Below, in pieces: positions 9,628 to 18,522 of a stretch of DNA of 64,000 bases. Below the pieces are notes generated by a model. The model did not search any database and had not been told where the DNA came from. It saw only the letters and a list, made by a program, of their open reading frames with translations. Source of the DNA: CADEED01 sp963711635 (GTDB lineage: Bacteria; Pseudomonadota; Gammaproteobacteria; Steroidobacterales; Steroidobacteraceae); assembly GCA_963711635.1 (NCBI GenBank), contig CAVQEZ010000004.1, positions 248,001 to 312,000 of the forward strand. The letters are read 5' to 3'. Position 1 is the first letter of the stretch, and each line of letters begins with the position of its first letter. Position numbers and translations under genes: made by a program.

Positions 9628-10617
9628 ATGAACTCTGAAACTCACACGATGAATCCGCTGGTTCGCGCCGGACGCGCGCTGCTTGCCTGGTTCGACACCG
9701 GCAGGGCCTCGGCCTTCGAGGGCGCGGCCGAACAGCCCGGCGCGGATCGCATCGACTGGCTGCGCACGCTGCCGTTCATCCTCATGCACGCGGCCTGTCT
9801 GTCTCGTATTTGCGGTTGGTGTGAGCCCCATCGCACTGATCGTGTGCGCGGCGCTGTATTTCATCCGCATGTTCGCGATCACGGGGTTCTATCACCGCTA
9901 CTTCTCGCACAAGTCGTTCAAGACCTCGCGCGTCGGCCAGTTCATCTTCGGCGTGCTCGGCTCCTCGGCCGTGCAGCGCGGACCCGATCTGGTGGGCCGC
10001 GCACCATCGCGATCACCACCAGTACTCGGACAAGAAGGAAGACGTGCACTCGCCCATCCAGCACGGCTTCGTGCGCGCCCACATGGGCTGGTTCCTGTCG
10101 AAGAAAGGTTTCGCGCCCGATCTCAAGCGCGTGCGCGACCTGATGAACTTCCCCGAGCTGCGCTGGCTGGACCGCTTCGACATCATCGTGCCGGTCGTTG
10201 TTCGCCGTGGGCGTGTTCCTCGCTCGGCGTGGCGCTGGAGAAGTGCGGCGCCGGGCCTCGGCACCAACGGCTGGCAGATGCTCGATCTGGGGCTTCTTCG
10301 TCTCCACGGTGCTCGTGCTCGCACGGCACGTACACCATCAATTCGCTGTCGCATGTCTTCGGCAAGCAGCGCTACAAGACCGGCGATTCGAGCCGCAACA
10401 ACTGGTTCCTCGCGCTGATCACGCTCGGCGAGGGCTGGCACAACAACCACCACCACTACCCGAGCTCGACGCGCCAGGGCTTCTACTGGTGGGAAGTCGA
10501 CATCACCTATTACCTGCTGAAGGTCGATGTCGTGGCTGGGCATCATCTGGGATCTGAAGCCCATCCCCGTGGCGGTGCGCGATCATCATCCGCGCCGCAT
10601 CGCCCGCTGTCAAGTAA
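9628..10617 (+). CDS. Acyl-CoA/fatty-acid delta-9 desaturase (membrane di-iron)
   Basis: This membrane desaturase introduces a cis double bond into fatty acyl chains. The three histidine boxes are visible: FYHRYFSHKSFKT (about 9889-9927), AAHHRDHHQYSDKKEDVHSP joined over shifts (about 9997-10056), and EGWHNNHHHYPSS (about 10432-10470). Hydrophobic stretches lie around ALIVCAALYFIRMFAITG and GVFLLGVALE. It starts MNSETHTMNPLVRAG at 9628; ATG 9652 is an alternative. The end is uncertain; TAA at 10615-10617 fits after a late shift. It precedes a lipid-modification cluster on the same strand, so supplying unsaturated substrate to the cyclopropane-synthase-like enzyme is plausible inference. Confidence 0.88.
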
Positions 10618-10659
10618 CTCGCCGCATCCGATCCGAGCATGCCCCCGTAGTAAGGGGTA

Positions 10660-11969
10660 TGCGAATTGCGATCATCGGTTCGGGCATTTCGGGCATGGTC
10701 GCGGCCTATCGGCTGCACCGCGAGCACGAAGTCACGGTCTTCGAAGCCGGCCGATCATGTCGGCGGCCACACGCACACCGTCGACGTCGACTGGCAGGGC
10801 CGGCACTATGCCGTCGACACCGGCTTCATCGTCTTCAACGACTGGACCTATCCGCGCTTCATCGCCCTGCTGAACGAGCTCGGCGTCGCCTGGCAGAACT
10901 CGAACATGAGCTTCTCGCTGCGCTGCGAGCGCACGCGGCCTCGAATACAACGGCACGTCGCTCAACTCGCTGTTCGCGCAGCGTCGCAACCTGCTGCGCC
11001 CCTCGTTCCTGCGCATGATCGCGGACATCCTGCGCTTCAACCGCGAGAGCCGGGCCCTGCTGGCCGGCGGCTGCGACACGCTCACGCTGGGCGACTACCT
11101 CGAGCAGCACCGCTACTCGCGCGCGTTCATCGATCAGTACATCGTGCCGATGGGCATGGCGATCTGGTCGGCCAGCGAAAGCGACTGCTGTCGCATCCCG
11201 GCGCGCTTCTTCGTCGATTTCTTCGAGCGGCACGGCTTTCTGAACGTCGACGACCGTCCGCAGTGGCAGGCCGTGAGGGGCGGCTCGCGCGAGTACATGC
11301 GCAAGCTCGCCGCGCCCTTTCGGCACCGCATCCGCCTGGGCACGCCCGTGCATGGCCTGCGCGCGCACGGCCAACGAGGTGCGAGTGCGCACCGCTCGGG
11401 GCGAGTCGAACGATTCGACCACGTGTTCATCGCCTGCCACAGCGACCAGGCGCTGCGGCTGCTGGAGGATCCGACGCCCGCGGAGCGCGCGGTGCTCGGC
11501 GCGTTTCCCTATCAGGAGAACGAAGCGGTGCTGCACACGGACGAGCGCCTGCTGCCGCGCACGCCGCGTCGCCCGCGCGGCGTGGAACTATCACGCATGC
11601 TGGACTCGACACGCGCGACAACGCAGCGCGACGCGTCGCGCTCACCTACGACATGAACATCCTGCAGACGCTGGACGCGCCGGTGCGCTTCCTGGTCACG
11701 CTCAATCGCAGCGCGGACATCGATCCCGCGCGCATCATCCGCACCGTGACCTATCACCATCCGGTCTATCTACCCGCCGGGCGTCGCGGCGCAGAAGCGC
11801 CGGCACGAAATCAGTGGCGTGAACCGCACGTTCTACTGCGGCGCGTACTGGCGTTACGGCTTCCACGAAGACGGCGTCGTCAGCGCCGAATGGGCGCTGG
11901 AAGAGTTCGCGCGCGCGATGCGCGGCACGCGCCGACCAACGCCGCAGCGCTGGCCGCTGCGCGTCATGA
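10660..11969 (+). CDS. FAD-dependent amine-oxidase-like oxidoreductase of the Cfa cluster
   Basis: The N-terminus MRIAIIGSGISGMVAAYRLH is a classic FAD/NAD-binding Rossmann motif, followed by HVGGHTHTVDVDWQGRHYAV. Further conserved segments are DTGFIVFNDWTYPRFIALLN, GMAIWSASESDCCRIPARFF and HVFIACHSDQALRLL. This belongs to the family of flavoproteins that sit beside DUF1365 and cyclopropane-synthase-like genes in many proteobacteria; comparable genes have been tied to unusual membrane fatty acids, but the reaction here cannot be read from sequence. Frame shifts occur near 10750, 10938, 11375, 11610, 11780 and 11915. The stop TGA 11967-11969 overlaps the next start (ATGA). Confidence 0.82.
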
Positions 11970-12750
11970 ACAGCGCGCTCTACAGCGGCTGGGTGCGGCA
12001 CCGCCGCTTCGGCACGACCCGCGAATGCCGTTCCGCTACCGCCTGTTCATGAGCTACCTGGACCTGGCCGAGCTGCCACGCTGTTCGACGCCGCTGGTTC
12101 TGGTCGGCCCGGCGCCCGGCGCCTCGCCTGGTTCCGGCGCGAGGATTTTCTCGGCGACCCGCTCACCTGCCGCTGGACAGGCGGTGCGCGACTCGCGTCG
12201 AAGCGCAACCGGTGCACGGCCGCGCGGGCCCGATCCGCCTGCTCACGCACCTGCGCTACTTCGGCTACAGCTTCAATCCCGTGAGCTTCTACTACTGCTT
12301 CGACGCGGCCGATCGCCGCGTGGAAACCATCGTCGCGGAAATCACCAACACGCCGTGGAAAGAACGGCACGCCTATGTGTTGCCGGTCGACCGGCTTGCC
12401 GGCGCATGCGGCCGCGGCTGGCAGTTCGGCTTCGCAAAGCAATTCCACGTCTCGCCGTTCCTGCCGATGGACATGCGCTACGACTGGCGTTTCGTCGCGC
12501 CGGGACGCGACTTGCACGTGCACATGGAGAACTGGCGCAACGGCAAAGTCGAGCTTCGATGCCACGCTGATGCTGAAGCGCGAGCGAGATCACGGCTTCA
12601 CGCGCTGGCCCTGCGCCCTGCTGCGCTTTCCGCTGATGACGCGTCCAGGTCGACGCGCTGATCCACTGGCAGGCGCTGAGGCTCTGGCTCAAGCGCACGC
12701 CCTTCCACTCATCCGCACAAGCCACCCGTCTCCGCGAGCCAGCAGCATGA
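11966..12750 (+). CDS. DUF1365 domain protein of the Cfa cluster
   Basis: It begins MNSALYSGWVRHRRF and continues YRLFMSYLDLAELP, the typical DUF1365 start. The signature LLTHLRYFGYSFNPVSFYYC lies at about 12240-12300, followed by VAEITNTPWKERHAYVLP and KQFHVSPFLPMDMRYDWRFV. About 250-260 residues is usual. Function is unknown, but the family almost always lies between a flavoprotein and a Cfa-like methyltransferase, as here. Frame shifts occur near 12025, 12105, 12200, 12560 and 12650. Start and stop are both ATGA overlaps with neighbours, so all three genes are probably translated together. Confidence 0.85.
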
Positions 12751-14035
12751 TTGCCGGATCTCCGCTCGTCAACGCCACTGCGACCGCGCCGCACGCCGCG
12801 GCCCCGCTGCTCGCGCAGTCTCGGCCGCAGGCTGCTGCTGAAGCAGCTTTCGAGTGCTGGAGCACGGCGAGCTCAGGGTCGTCGAACGCAGGGCGAGCAT
12901 CGTCTTCGGCCGGCGCACGACGATTCCGACCTGTCCTGCACGGTGTACATCGATCACGCGCAGATCTACGCGGACGTCGCGTTCGGCGGCACCGTCGGCG
13001 CGGGCGAGGCCTACATGCGCGGCCTGTGGCGCTGTGACGACCTCACCGCGCTGGTGCGCATCTTCGTCGCGCAATCGCGAACGCATGAACGGCATCGATT
13101 CAGGCTGGGCGTTGCTCAGCCGGCCGCTGCTGAAGCTGTTCCACTGGATCAATCGCAACAGCCGGAACGGCAGCGCGCGCAACATCGCCGCGCACTACGA
13201 TCTCGGCAACGAGCTCTACGAGCTGATGCTCGACGACACGATGGCGTATTCGTGCGCGATCTTTCCGCATCCGGAAGCCAGCCTGGCCGAAGGCTCGATG
13301 GCCAAGTTCGACGCCGCCTGTCGCAAGCTGCAGCTGGTCCCCGAGGATCACCTGCTCGAGATCGGCACGGCTGGGGCGGCTTCGCGATTCACGCCGCGCA
13401 GCGTACGGCTGCCGCGTAACCACCACGACGATCTCGCGCGCGCAGTATGAATACGCGCAACGCCGGATCTACGCGCTGGGGCTGGACGACCGCATCACGC
13501 TGCTGCTGCGGGACTATCGTGAACTCGACGGCGATCACGGTTACGACAAGCTGGTCTCCATCGAGATGGTCGAAGCCGTCGGTGCCGATCATCTGGACGA
13601 ATATTTTGGGCACTGCTCACGTCTGCTGAAACCGGACGGCGCCATGCTGCTGCAGGCCATCACCATCCAGGACCAGTTCTACGTCGCGCCCTGAAGTCCG
13701 TGGACTTCATCCAGCGTTACGTATTTCCGGGCAGCTTCATTCCCTCGATCGAGGCACTGGCCGGTGCCGTGGCGCGCGCCACGGACTTGAAGATCTTCCA
13801 TCTCGAGGACATCGGGCCTCACTACGCGCGCACGCTGCGCCTGTGGCGGGAGGGATTTCTTCGCAACCTCGGCAAGGTCCGCGCGCTGGGCTACGGCGAA
13901 AGCTTCGTGCGCCTGTGGGAGTACTACCTGTGCTACTGCGAAGGCGGCTTCATCGAGCGCCAGCTCGGTACGGTGCAGATATTGCTGACCAAGCCGCGCT
14001 GCCGGCGTGCGCCGTTCGCGGGCTCAGGAGCGTGA
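12747..14035 (+). CDS. Cyclopropane-fatty-acid-phospholipid synthase family methyltransferase
   Basis: Cfa enzymes add a methylene or methyl group from SAM to unsaturated acyl chains of membrane lipids. Joined frames give VYIDHAQIYADVAFGGTVGA, GEAYMRGLWRCDDLTALVRI and SARNIAAHYDLGNELYELML (about 13174-13232), then AYSCAIFPHP. The SAM motif LLEIGTGWGGFA is restored by one inserted base near 13370. Later come VSIEMVEAVGADHLDEYF (about 13555-13610) and VDFIQRYVFPGSFIPS. It ends at TGA 14033-14035. Breaks are near 12820, 12890, 13075, 13370, 13410 and 13690. Distinguishing true cyclopropanation from methyl or furan-lipid chemistry is not possible here. Confidence 0.85.
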
Positions 14036-14494
14036 AGACGCGCCGCTCGGCCTGAACCAGGCATTGCCAGCGGTGAACACCAGCCACACGGCAGCGATAT
14101 CGAAGCCATTGCTCAACACATCGGCCACGCCGAAATACCAGTGCCGCGCAAAATTCTGTGGCACCGAAGTGAAAGCCTCGATGATCGCCAGCACCACCAG
14201 TGCGGCATAGACGATGCGGCCCCAGCGCCACCCCTTCCATAGCGCCGCGAACAACACGGCGGCCAGTGCCGACACCACCGTGAGACCGATCACCATCGCC
14301 AGCCGGTCGAGGTCGGGAGTATGGCTGGCCGGATTTCCCCGGACCATGTCGATGGTGACCTTCGGAACCGCCAGCGCAATGGAAGAGCAGAAGAGGATCA
14401 GCGCAACCTTGACCGACCAGGGCCGGACGCGGGCCTCTTCGATGTCCGCCACGGGCGTCGCCGGCGGTGTGTACGGGTTGTGGGGTACATCCAT
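14024..14494 (-). CDS. Four-helix membrane protein with NPY N-terminus, paralogue A
   Basis: An intact 156-residue protein beginning MDVPHNPYTPPATPVADIEE. Four hydrophobic segments follow, around VALILFCSSIALAVPKV, MVIGLTVVSALAAVLFAAL, RIVYAALVVLAIIEAF and FDIAAVWLVFTAGNAWF. A second protein with the same layout (NPY start, positive loop with W and R-I-V, hydrophobic end with W-F) is at 42809-43243. Function is unknown. Its 3' end overlaps the convergent cfa-like gene by 12 bases, and its start is only 30 bases from the divergent dehydrogenase start, so any promoters must overlap or lie inside genes. Confidence 0.7.
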   Translation of the reverse strand: MDVPHNPYTPPATPVADIEEARVRPWSVKVALILFCSSIALAVPKVTIDMVRGNPASHTPDLDRLAMVIGLTVVSALAAVLFAALWKGWRWGRIVYAALVVLAIIEAFTSVPQNFARHWYFGVADVLSNGFDIAAVWLVFTAGNAWFRPSGASSRS

Positions 14495-14524
14495 GGCGCC
14501 AGCCTACCGCGCTATCATCGCCAC

Positions 14525-15949
14525 GTGAACGATCACGCTTCAATTGCGCGTCAACTCGGAGAACTGCTCGACGAATCGGCCGTGCTCACCGACCCGGCGC
14601 GCATCGCACCCATGTTGCGCGACCACCGTGCGCTGTATCGCGGCCATGCTCTGGCCGTGGTTGCGCCGGCAGACACCGCCGCCGTGGCCCGCGTCGTCGC
14701 CTTCTGCAATGCGCACCGCATCGGTGTGGTGCCGCAGGGGGGCAACACCAGCTACTGCGGCGGCGCCACGCCCGATGCGTCCAGCAGCCAGGTGTTGCTG
14801 TCGCTGGCGCGGCTGAATCACGTCCGTTCCATCGACTCCGCTAACTACACCATGACGGCCGAGGCCGGCTGCATCCTGGCGAAGCTGCAGGCCGCCGCCG
14901 CCGAGGCCGACCGCTACCTGCCGCTGAGCCTGGGCAGCGAAGGCAGCTGCATGCTCGGGGGAAATCTTTCCACCAACGCGGGTGGCCTGAATGTCATCCG
15001 CTATGGAATGGCGCGCGAAATGGTACTCGGCCTCGAGGTGGTGCTCGCGGATGGCCGGGTGCTCGACGCCCTCACCGGGCTGCGCAAGGACAACACCGGG
15101 TACGACGTCAAGTCGCTGTTCCTCGGCGCCGAAGGCACGCTGGGCATCATCACCGCCGCCTGCCTCAAGCTGTACCCGGCACTCAGGTCGCGCGCCACGG
15201 CCTTCGTCGCGGTGCGCGACCCCGAGGCCGCCGTGTCGCTGCTCGGTGCGCTGCGCGACGGCAGCGGCGATTGCGTGAGCTCCTTCGAGTTGATTCCGCG
15301 CATCGCGGTGGATCTCACACTGCGGCACATTCCCGGTGTTGCCGAGCCGCTCGACACGCAGGCGGAGTGGTACGCGCTGTGCGAGCTGTCGACATCGCGC
15401 GCCCATGAGCCGCTCGAAGCCCTGCTGGAGAAGACGCTGGCCGAGGCGCTCGAATCCGGCTGGATCCTGAACGCCAGCGTGGCGCTCAGCGAGCGCGAGC
15501 GCGAAATGTTCTGGCGGCTGCGCGAGTCCATTCCGGAGGCGCAACGCAAGGAAGGCGCCAGCCTCAAGCACGACATCTCCGTGCCGGTGTCGCAGGTGCC
15601 GCGCTTCATCCGGATTGCCGGCGAATGGGTGGCGAGAAACATTCCGCAGGGCGTGCTGGTCGCGTACGGACACCTGGGCGACGGCAACCTGCACTTCAAC
15701 ATCAGCCAGAAGACCGGCACCCAGGCATTCCAGTTGCAAGCCGTCGAGCAGAAGGCCAAGCGCGCCATCCACGACCTGGTGCGCGAGTTTGGCGGCAGCT
15801 TCAGCGCCGAGCATGGTATCGGGCAGCTCAAGGTGTTCGAGCTGGAGCGTTACGCCCCGCCGGTGGAGCTGGACCTGATGCGCACCATCAAGAAGGCGCT
15901 GGACCCGAACGGCATCATGAATCCGGGAAAAGTCCTGCAGATGCGTTAG
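14525..15949 (+). CDS. FAD-linked D-2-hydroxyacid dehydrogenase (D-2-hydroxyglutarate/GlcD type)
   Basis: An intact protein of 474 residues, normal for the FAD-binding oxidase type 4 family that includes D-2-hydroxyglutarate, D-lactate and glycolate dehydrogenases. The FAD-binding domain shows VVPQGGNTSYCGG (about residues 68-80) and LGGNLSTNAGGLNVIRYG. The C-terminal cap carries YGHLGDGNLHFNIS and the active-site motif SAEHGIGQLK (about 427-436). The start is GTG at 14525. The next gene, 21 bases on, is an L-2-hydroxyglutarate-oxidase-like flavoprotein, which favours D-2-hydroxyglutarate as substrate; that choice is inference. Confidence 0.85.
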   Translation: MNDHASIARQLGELLDESAVLTDPARIAPMLRDHRALYRGHALAVVAPADTAAVARVVAFCNAHRIGVVPQGGNTSYCGGATPDASSSQVLLSLARLNHVRSIDSANYTMTAEAGCILAKLQAAAAEADRYLPLSLGSEGSCMLGGNLSTNAGGLNVIRYGMAREMVLGLEVVLADGRVLDALTGLRKDNTGYDVKSLFLGAEGTLGIITAACLKLYPALRSRATAFVAVRDPEAAVSLLGALRDGSGDCVSSFELIPRIAVDLTLRHIPGVAEPLDTQAEWYALCELSTSRAHEPLEALLEKTLAEALESGWILNASVALSEREREMFWRLRESIPEAQRKEGASLKHDISVPVSQVPRFIRIAGEWVARNIPQGVLVAYGHLGDGNLHFNISQKTGTQAFQLQAVEQKAKRAIHDLVREFGGSFSAEHGIGQLKVFELERYAPPVELDLMRTIKKALDPNGIMNPGKVLQMR

Positions 15950-15970
15950 CGGATTGGGTAGATTGGGCAG

Positions 15971-17071
15971 ATGGCGGATCGTGTCGAATGCGTGGTGATT
16001 GGTGCCGGCGTGGTCGGGCTCGCGGTGGCGCGCGCGCTGGCGCTGGCGGGTCGCGAAGTACTGCTGCTCGAGGCCGAAGCCCACCACGGCACGATCACCT
16101 CGGCGCGCAACAGCGGCGTCATTCATGCCGGGCTCTACTACGCCACCGGCAGCTTCAAGGCGCGCTTCTGCGTGGCCGGCAATCGCGCGCTGTATGCCTA
16201 CTGCGAGCGGCGCGGCGTGGATCATCAGAATTGCGGCAAGCTGGTCGTCGCCAGCAGCGATGACGAAGAAAAGGTGCTGTTGAACCTGCTCGAGCGTGCG
16301 CGCGCGAACGACGTGGACGGCGTGCGCATGGTCTCGGCGGCCGAGGCCCGCGAGCTGGAGCCGCAGGTGCATTGCACGGCGGCGCTGCTCTGTCCGACCA
16401 GCGGCATCATCGACCAGCACCCTTTCATGCTCGCCCTGCAGGGGGACATGGAAAATGCCGGCGGCACGCTGGTCACCGACTGCCGCGTGGAACAGGTGCT
16501 GCGCCTCGGGAAAGGTTTTCTGGTGAAGACCGCCGGCGACAGCGCCACGGAGCTCGAAGCCGGCTTCGTGGTCAACAGCGCCGGGCTGGGCGCGGTCGAT
16601 CTGCTGAACCGCATCGAGGGGTACCCGCGTGAGCGCATCCCCACGCTGCACCTGGCGCGTGGCAACTACTTCACCGTGGCCGCACGTTCGCCATTCCGGC
16701 ATCTCATCTATCCCGTGCCGCACTCCGCGGGACTGGGAATACACGCCACGCTGGATCTCGGGCGCCGCGTACGCTTCGGACCCGACGTGGAGTGGATAGA
16801 CCGCATCGACTACTCGGTCAACGTGTCGCGGGCCGCGCAGTTCTACCAGGCGATCCGCCGCTACTGGCCGAACCTCGCCGACGACGCGCTGATGCCGGAC
16901 TACACCGGCATCCGCCCCAAGCTGCATGGACCCGGCGAACCTCAGCCGGATTTCCGCATCGAGAGCGAAAAGGACCACGGCATCGCCGGGCTGGTCAACC
17001 TGCTCGGCATCGAGAGCCCGGGCTTCACCTCCTCGCTGCCCATCGGTGACTACGTAGCCTCGTTCGCGTAA
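15971..17071 (+). CDS. L-2-hydroxyglutarate oxidase-like FAD oxidoreductase (LhgO/L2HGDH family)
   Basis: An intact 366-residue flavoprotein of the DAO fold. The dinucleotide-binding motif VIGAGVVGLAVARALA is at about residues 9-24, followed by HGTITSARNSGVIHAGLYYA, the hallmark of the L-2-hydroxyglutarate oxidase group, and later YPVPHSAGLGIHATLDLG and GLVNLLGIESPGFTSSLPIG. It would oxidise L-2-hydroxyglutarate to 2-oxoglutarate, passing electrons to quinone or oxygen. Together with the preceding gene it would clear both enantiomers. It is followed 11 bases later by an alpha/beta-hydrolase-like lipoprotein gene, so all may be cotranscribed. Confidence 0.85.
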   Translation: MADRVECVVIGAGVVGLAVARALALAGREVLLLEAEAHHGTITSARNSGVIHAGLYYATGSFKARFCVAGNRALYAYCERRGVDHQNCGKLVVASSDDEEKVLLNLLERARANDVDGVRMVSAAEARELEPQVHCTAALLCPTSGIIDQHPFMLALQGDMENAGGTLVTDCRVEQVLRLGKGFLVKTAGDSATELEAGFVVNSAGLGAVDLLNRIEGYPRERIPTLHLARGNYFTVAARSPFRHLIYPVPHSAGLGIHATLDLGRRVRFGPDVEWIDRIDYSVNVSRAAQFYQAIRRYWPNLADDALMPDYTGIRPKLHGPGEPQPDFRIESEKDHGIAGLVNLLGIESPGFTSSLPIGDYVASFA

Positions 17072-17082
17072 GGTCGCGACCC

Positions 17083-18009
17083 ATGCGAACCACCGTTTTG
17101 GCGCCGTGCGCCGCCGTCCTCGCCCTGGTCTCCTTCGGCTGCAGCCAGAAAGAAGAAGCTCCGCCGCCGGCCCCGGCGCAGGCTGCGAATGCCGAGCCAG
17201 CCGAAGGCGCGCCGCGCATCGCCATTGCGCCCGACGGTGTCCACGTTCAGTACCACGTGTACGGCGCGGGTGAACCGACGCTGGTCTTCATCCACGGCTG
17301 GTCCGAGGATTCGAACTACTGGCGCGAACAGGTCCCGGTGTTCAAGCAGCGCCACACCGTGGTCACCGTGGATCTCGCCGGCCACGGCGGCACCGACGGC
17401 AACCGCACCGAATGGACCATCCCGCGTTTCGGCCAGGACGTGGCCACCGCGATGGCCGCGGTGCCCAGCCAGCAGATCATCCTGGTCGGACATGGCATGG
17501 GCGGTCCGGTGGCACTCGAGGCCGCGCGGCAGCTCGGCAAACGCGTGGTCGGCATCATCGGCGTGGAAACCTTCAATTCGGTTGGCGCGCCGGTGCCCAG
17601 CAAGGCGCAGGTGGACGGACTCATCAAGCCCTTCGAGGCGGATTTCATCGGCAGCACGCGCGAGCTGGTCACCGAGCACCTGTTCGTGGCCGGCGGCAAT
17701 CGCGACCTGGCGAACAAGGTGGCCTACGACATATCGCTGTCGTCGCAGCGCACCGCCATCCCGGCGCTGCGTGCGCTGCTCGAATACGACTTCACCGAGC
17801 CACTCAAGGAAATCGCGGTGCCCATCGTCGCCATCGATTCGGACCTCGGCGAGCCGGTCAACGAGGCCCGCATCCGCAAGGTATTGCCGAAGTTCCACGC
17901 GGTCACGATCAAGGGCGTGGGCCACTTCCTGATGATGGAAGATCCGGCGCGCTTCAACACGGCCCTCGAGGCCGAGATCCAGGCGTTGCGCACGCCGCCT
18001 GGTAGTTAG
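17083..18009 (+). CDS. Alpha/beta-hydrolase-fold lipoprotein lacking the nucleophile serine
   Basis: A 308-residue protein with a lipoprotein signal (SFGC, Cys20) and a Pro/Ala-rich linker. The hydrolase fold is clear: oxyanion loop FIHGWSEDSNYW (about 69-80), VDLAGHGGTDG, and a C-terminal histidine in GVGHFLMMEDPARF. The nucleophile elbow, normally GHSMG, reads LVGHGMGGPVAL, so position 138 is Gly (codon GGC) where Ser (AGC) is expected. The reading frame is otherwise perfect. It is therefore either a pseudo-enzyme, a binding protein, or a one-base error. The location points to the periplasmic face of a membrane. Substrate is unknown. Confidence 0.85.
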   Translation: MRTTVLAPCAAVLALVSFGCSQKEEAPPPAPAQAANAEPAEGAPRIAIAPDGVHVQYHVYGAGEPTLVFIHGWSEDSNYWREQVPVFKQRHTVVTVDLAGHGGTDGNRTEWTIPRFGQDVATAMAAVPSQQIILVGHGMGGPVALEAARQLGKRVVGIIGVETFNSVGAPVPSKAQVDGLIKPFEADFIGSTRELVTEHLFVAGGNRDLANKVAYDISLSSQRTAIPALRALLEYDFTEPLKEIAVPIVAIDSDLGEPVNEARIRKVLPKFHAVTIKGVGHFLMMEDPARFNTALEAEIQALRTPPGS

Positions 18010-18018
18010 CGAAGCGGA

Positions 18019-18522
18019 ATGCCAATGGACGACCCGGTCAAACAGGACGAACGCGCGGCCCGCGGCCAGCGTGAGCTCGATCGGCTGCGCGCCATCGCGC
18101 GACTGTTCGACCAGGCCTTCGCGGTTCCCGGCACCCGCTGGCGCTTCGGCATCGATGCGCTGTTCGGCCTGGTGCCGGGTTTGGGCGATATCGTCGGTGC
18201 GCTGGTCGGGGTGTATGCGATGCACGTGGCACGCACGCTGCGTGCGCCGGCCTCGGTCCATCTGCACATGCTCAGCAACATCGCGCTGGACGCGCTGATC
18301 GGCACGGTGCCCGTGCTCGGCGATATTTTCGACTTCGCGTTCAAGGCGCAGACCCGCAACCTGGCGCTGCTCGATGACTGGATGGCCACGCCCGAGCTCA
18401 CCGCGCGGCGCAGCCGTCGTGGAGTGCTGCTGGTGCCGATCGCGGTTGTGCTGGTCTTCATCGTGATGACCGTGATCGGCGTCTGGGCGCTCTACCTGCT
18501 GTTCAGCTGGCTCGCCAGCTAA
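18019..18522 (+). CDS. DUF4112 membrane protein
   Basis: A 167-residue protein matching the DUF4112 pattern: RLRAIARLFDQAFAVPGTRW, then FGIDALFGLVPGLGDIVGAL and a second, similar segment, NIALDALIGTVPVLGDIFDF, with FKAQTRNLALLDDW. The two GLVPGLGDI / GTVPVLGDI repeats are typical. A C-terminal membrane helix, about residues 138-163, contains VPIAVVLVFIVMTVIGVWAL. The ATG chosen is at 18019; a second ATG two codons on is also possible. Function is unknown. It lies 9 bases after the hydrolase-like gene on the same strand and overlaps the convergent CpcT-like gene by 4 bases. Confidence 0.8.
   Translation: MPMDDPVKQDERAARGQRELDRLRAIARLFDQAFAVPGTRWRFGIDALFGLVPGLGDIVGALVGVYAMHVARTLRAPASVHLHMLSNIALDALIGTVPVLGDIFDFAFKAQTRNLALLDDWMATPELTARRSRRGVLLVPIAVVLVFIVMTVIGVWALYLLFSWLAS

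Noticed and set aside
14540..16978. An 812-codon open frame on the minus strand
   Set aside because: It is a shadow of the two dehydrogenase genes on the plus strand, whose frames are intact with strong motifs. The minus translation shows no recognisable domain.
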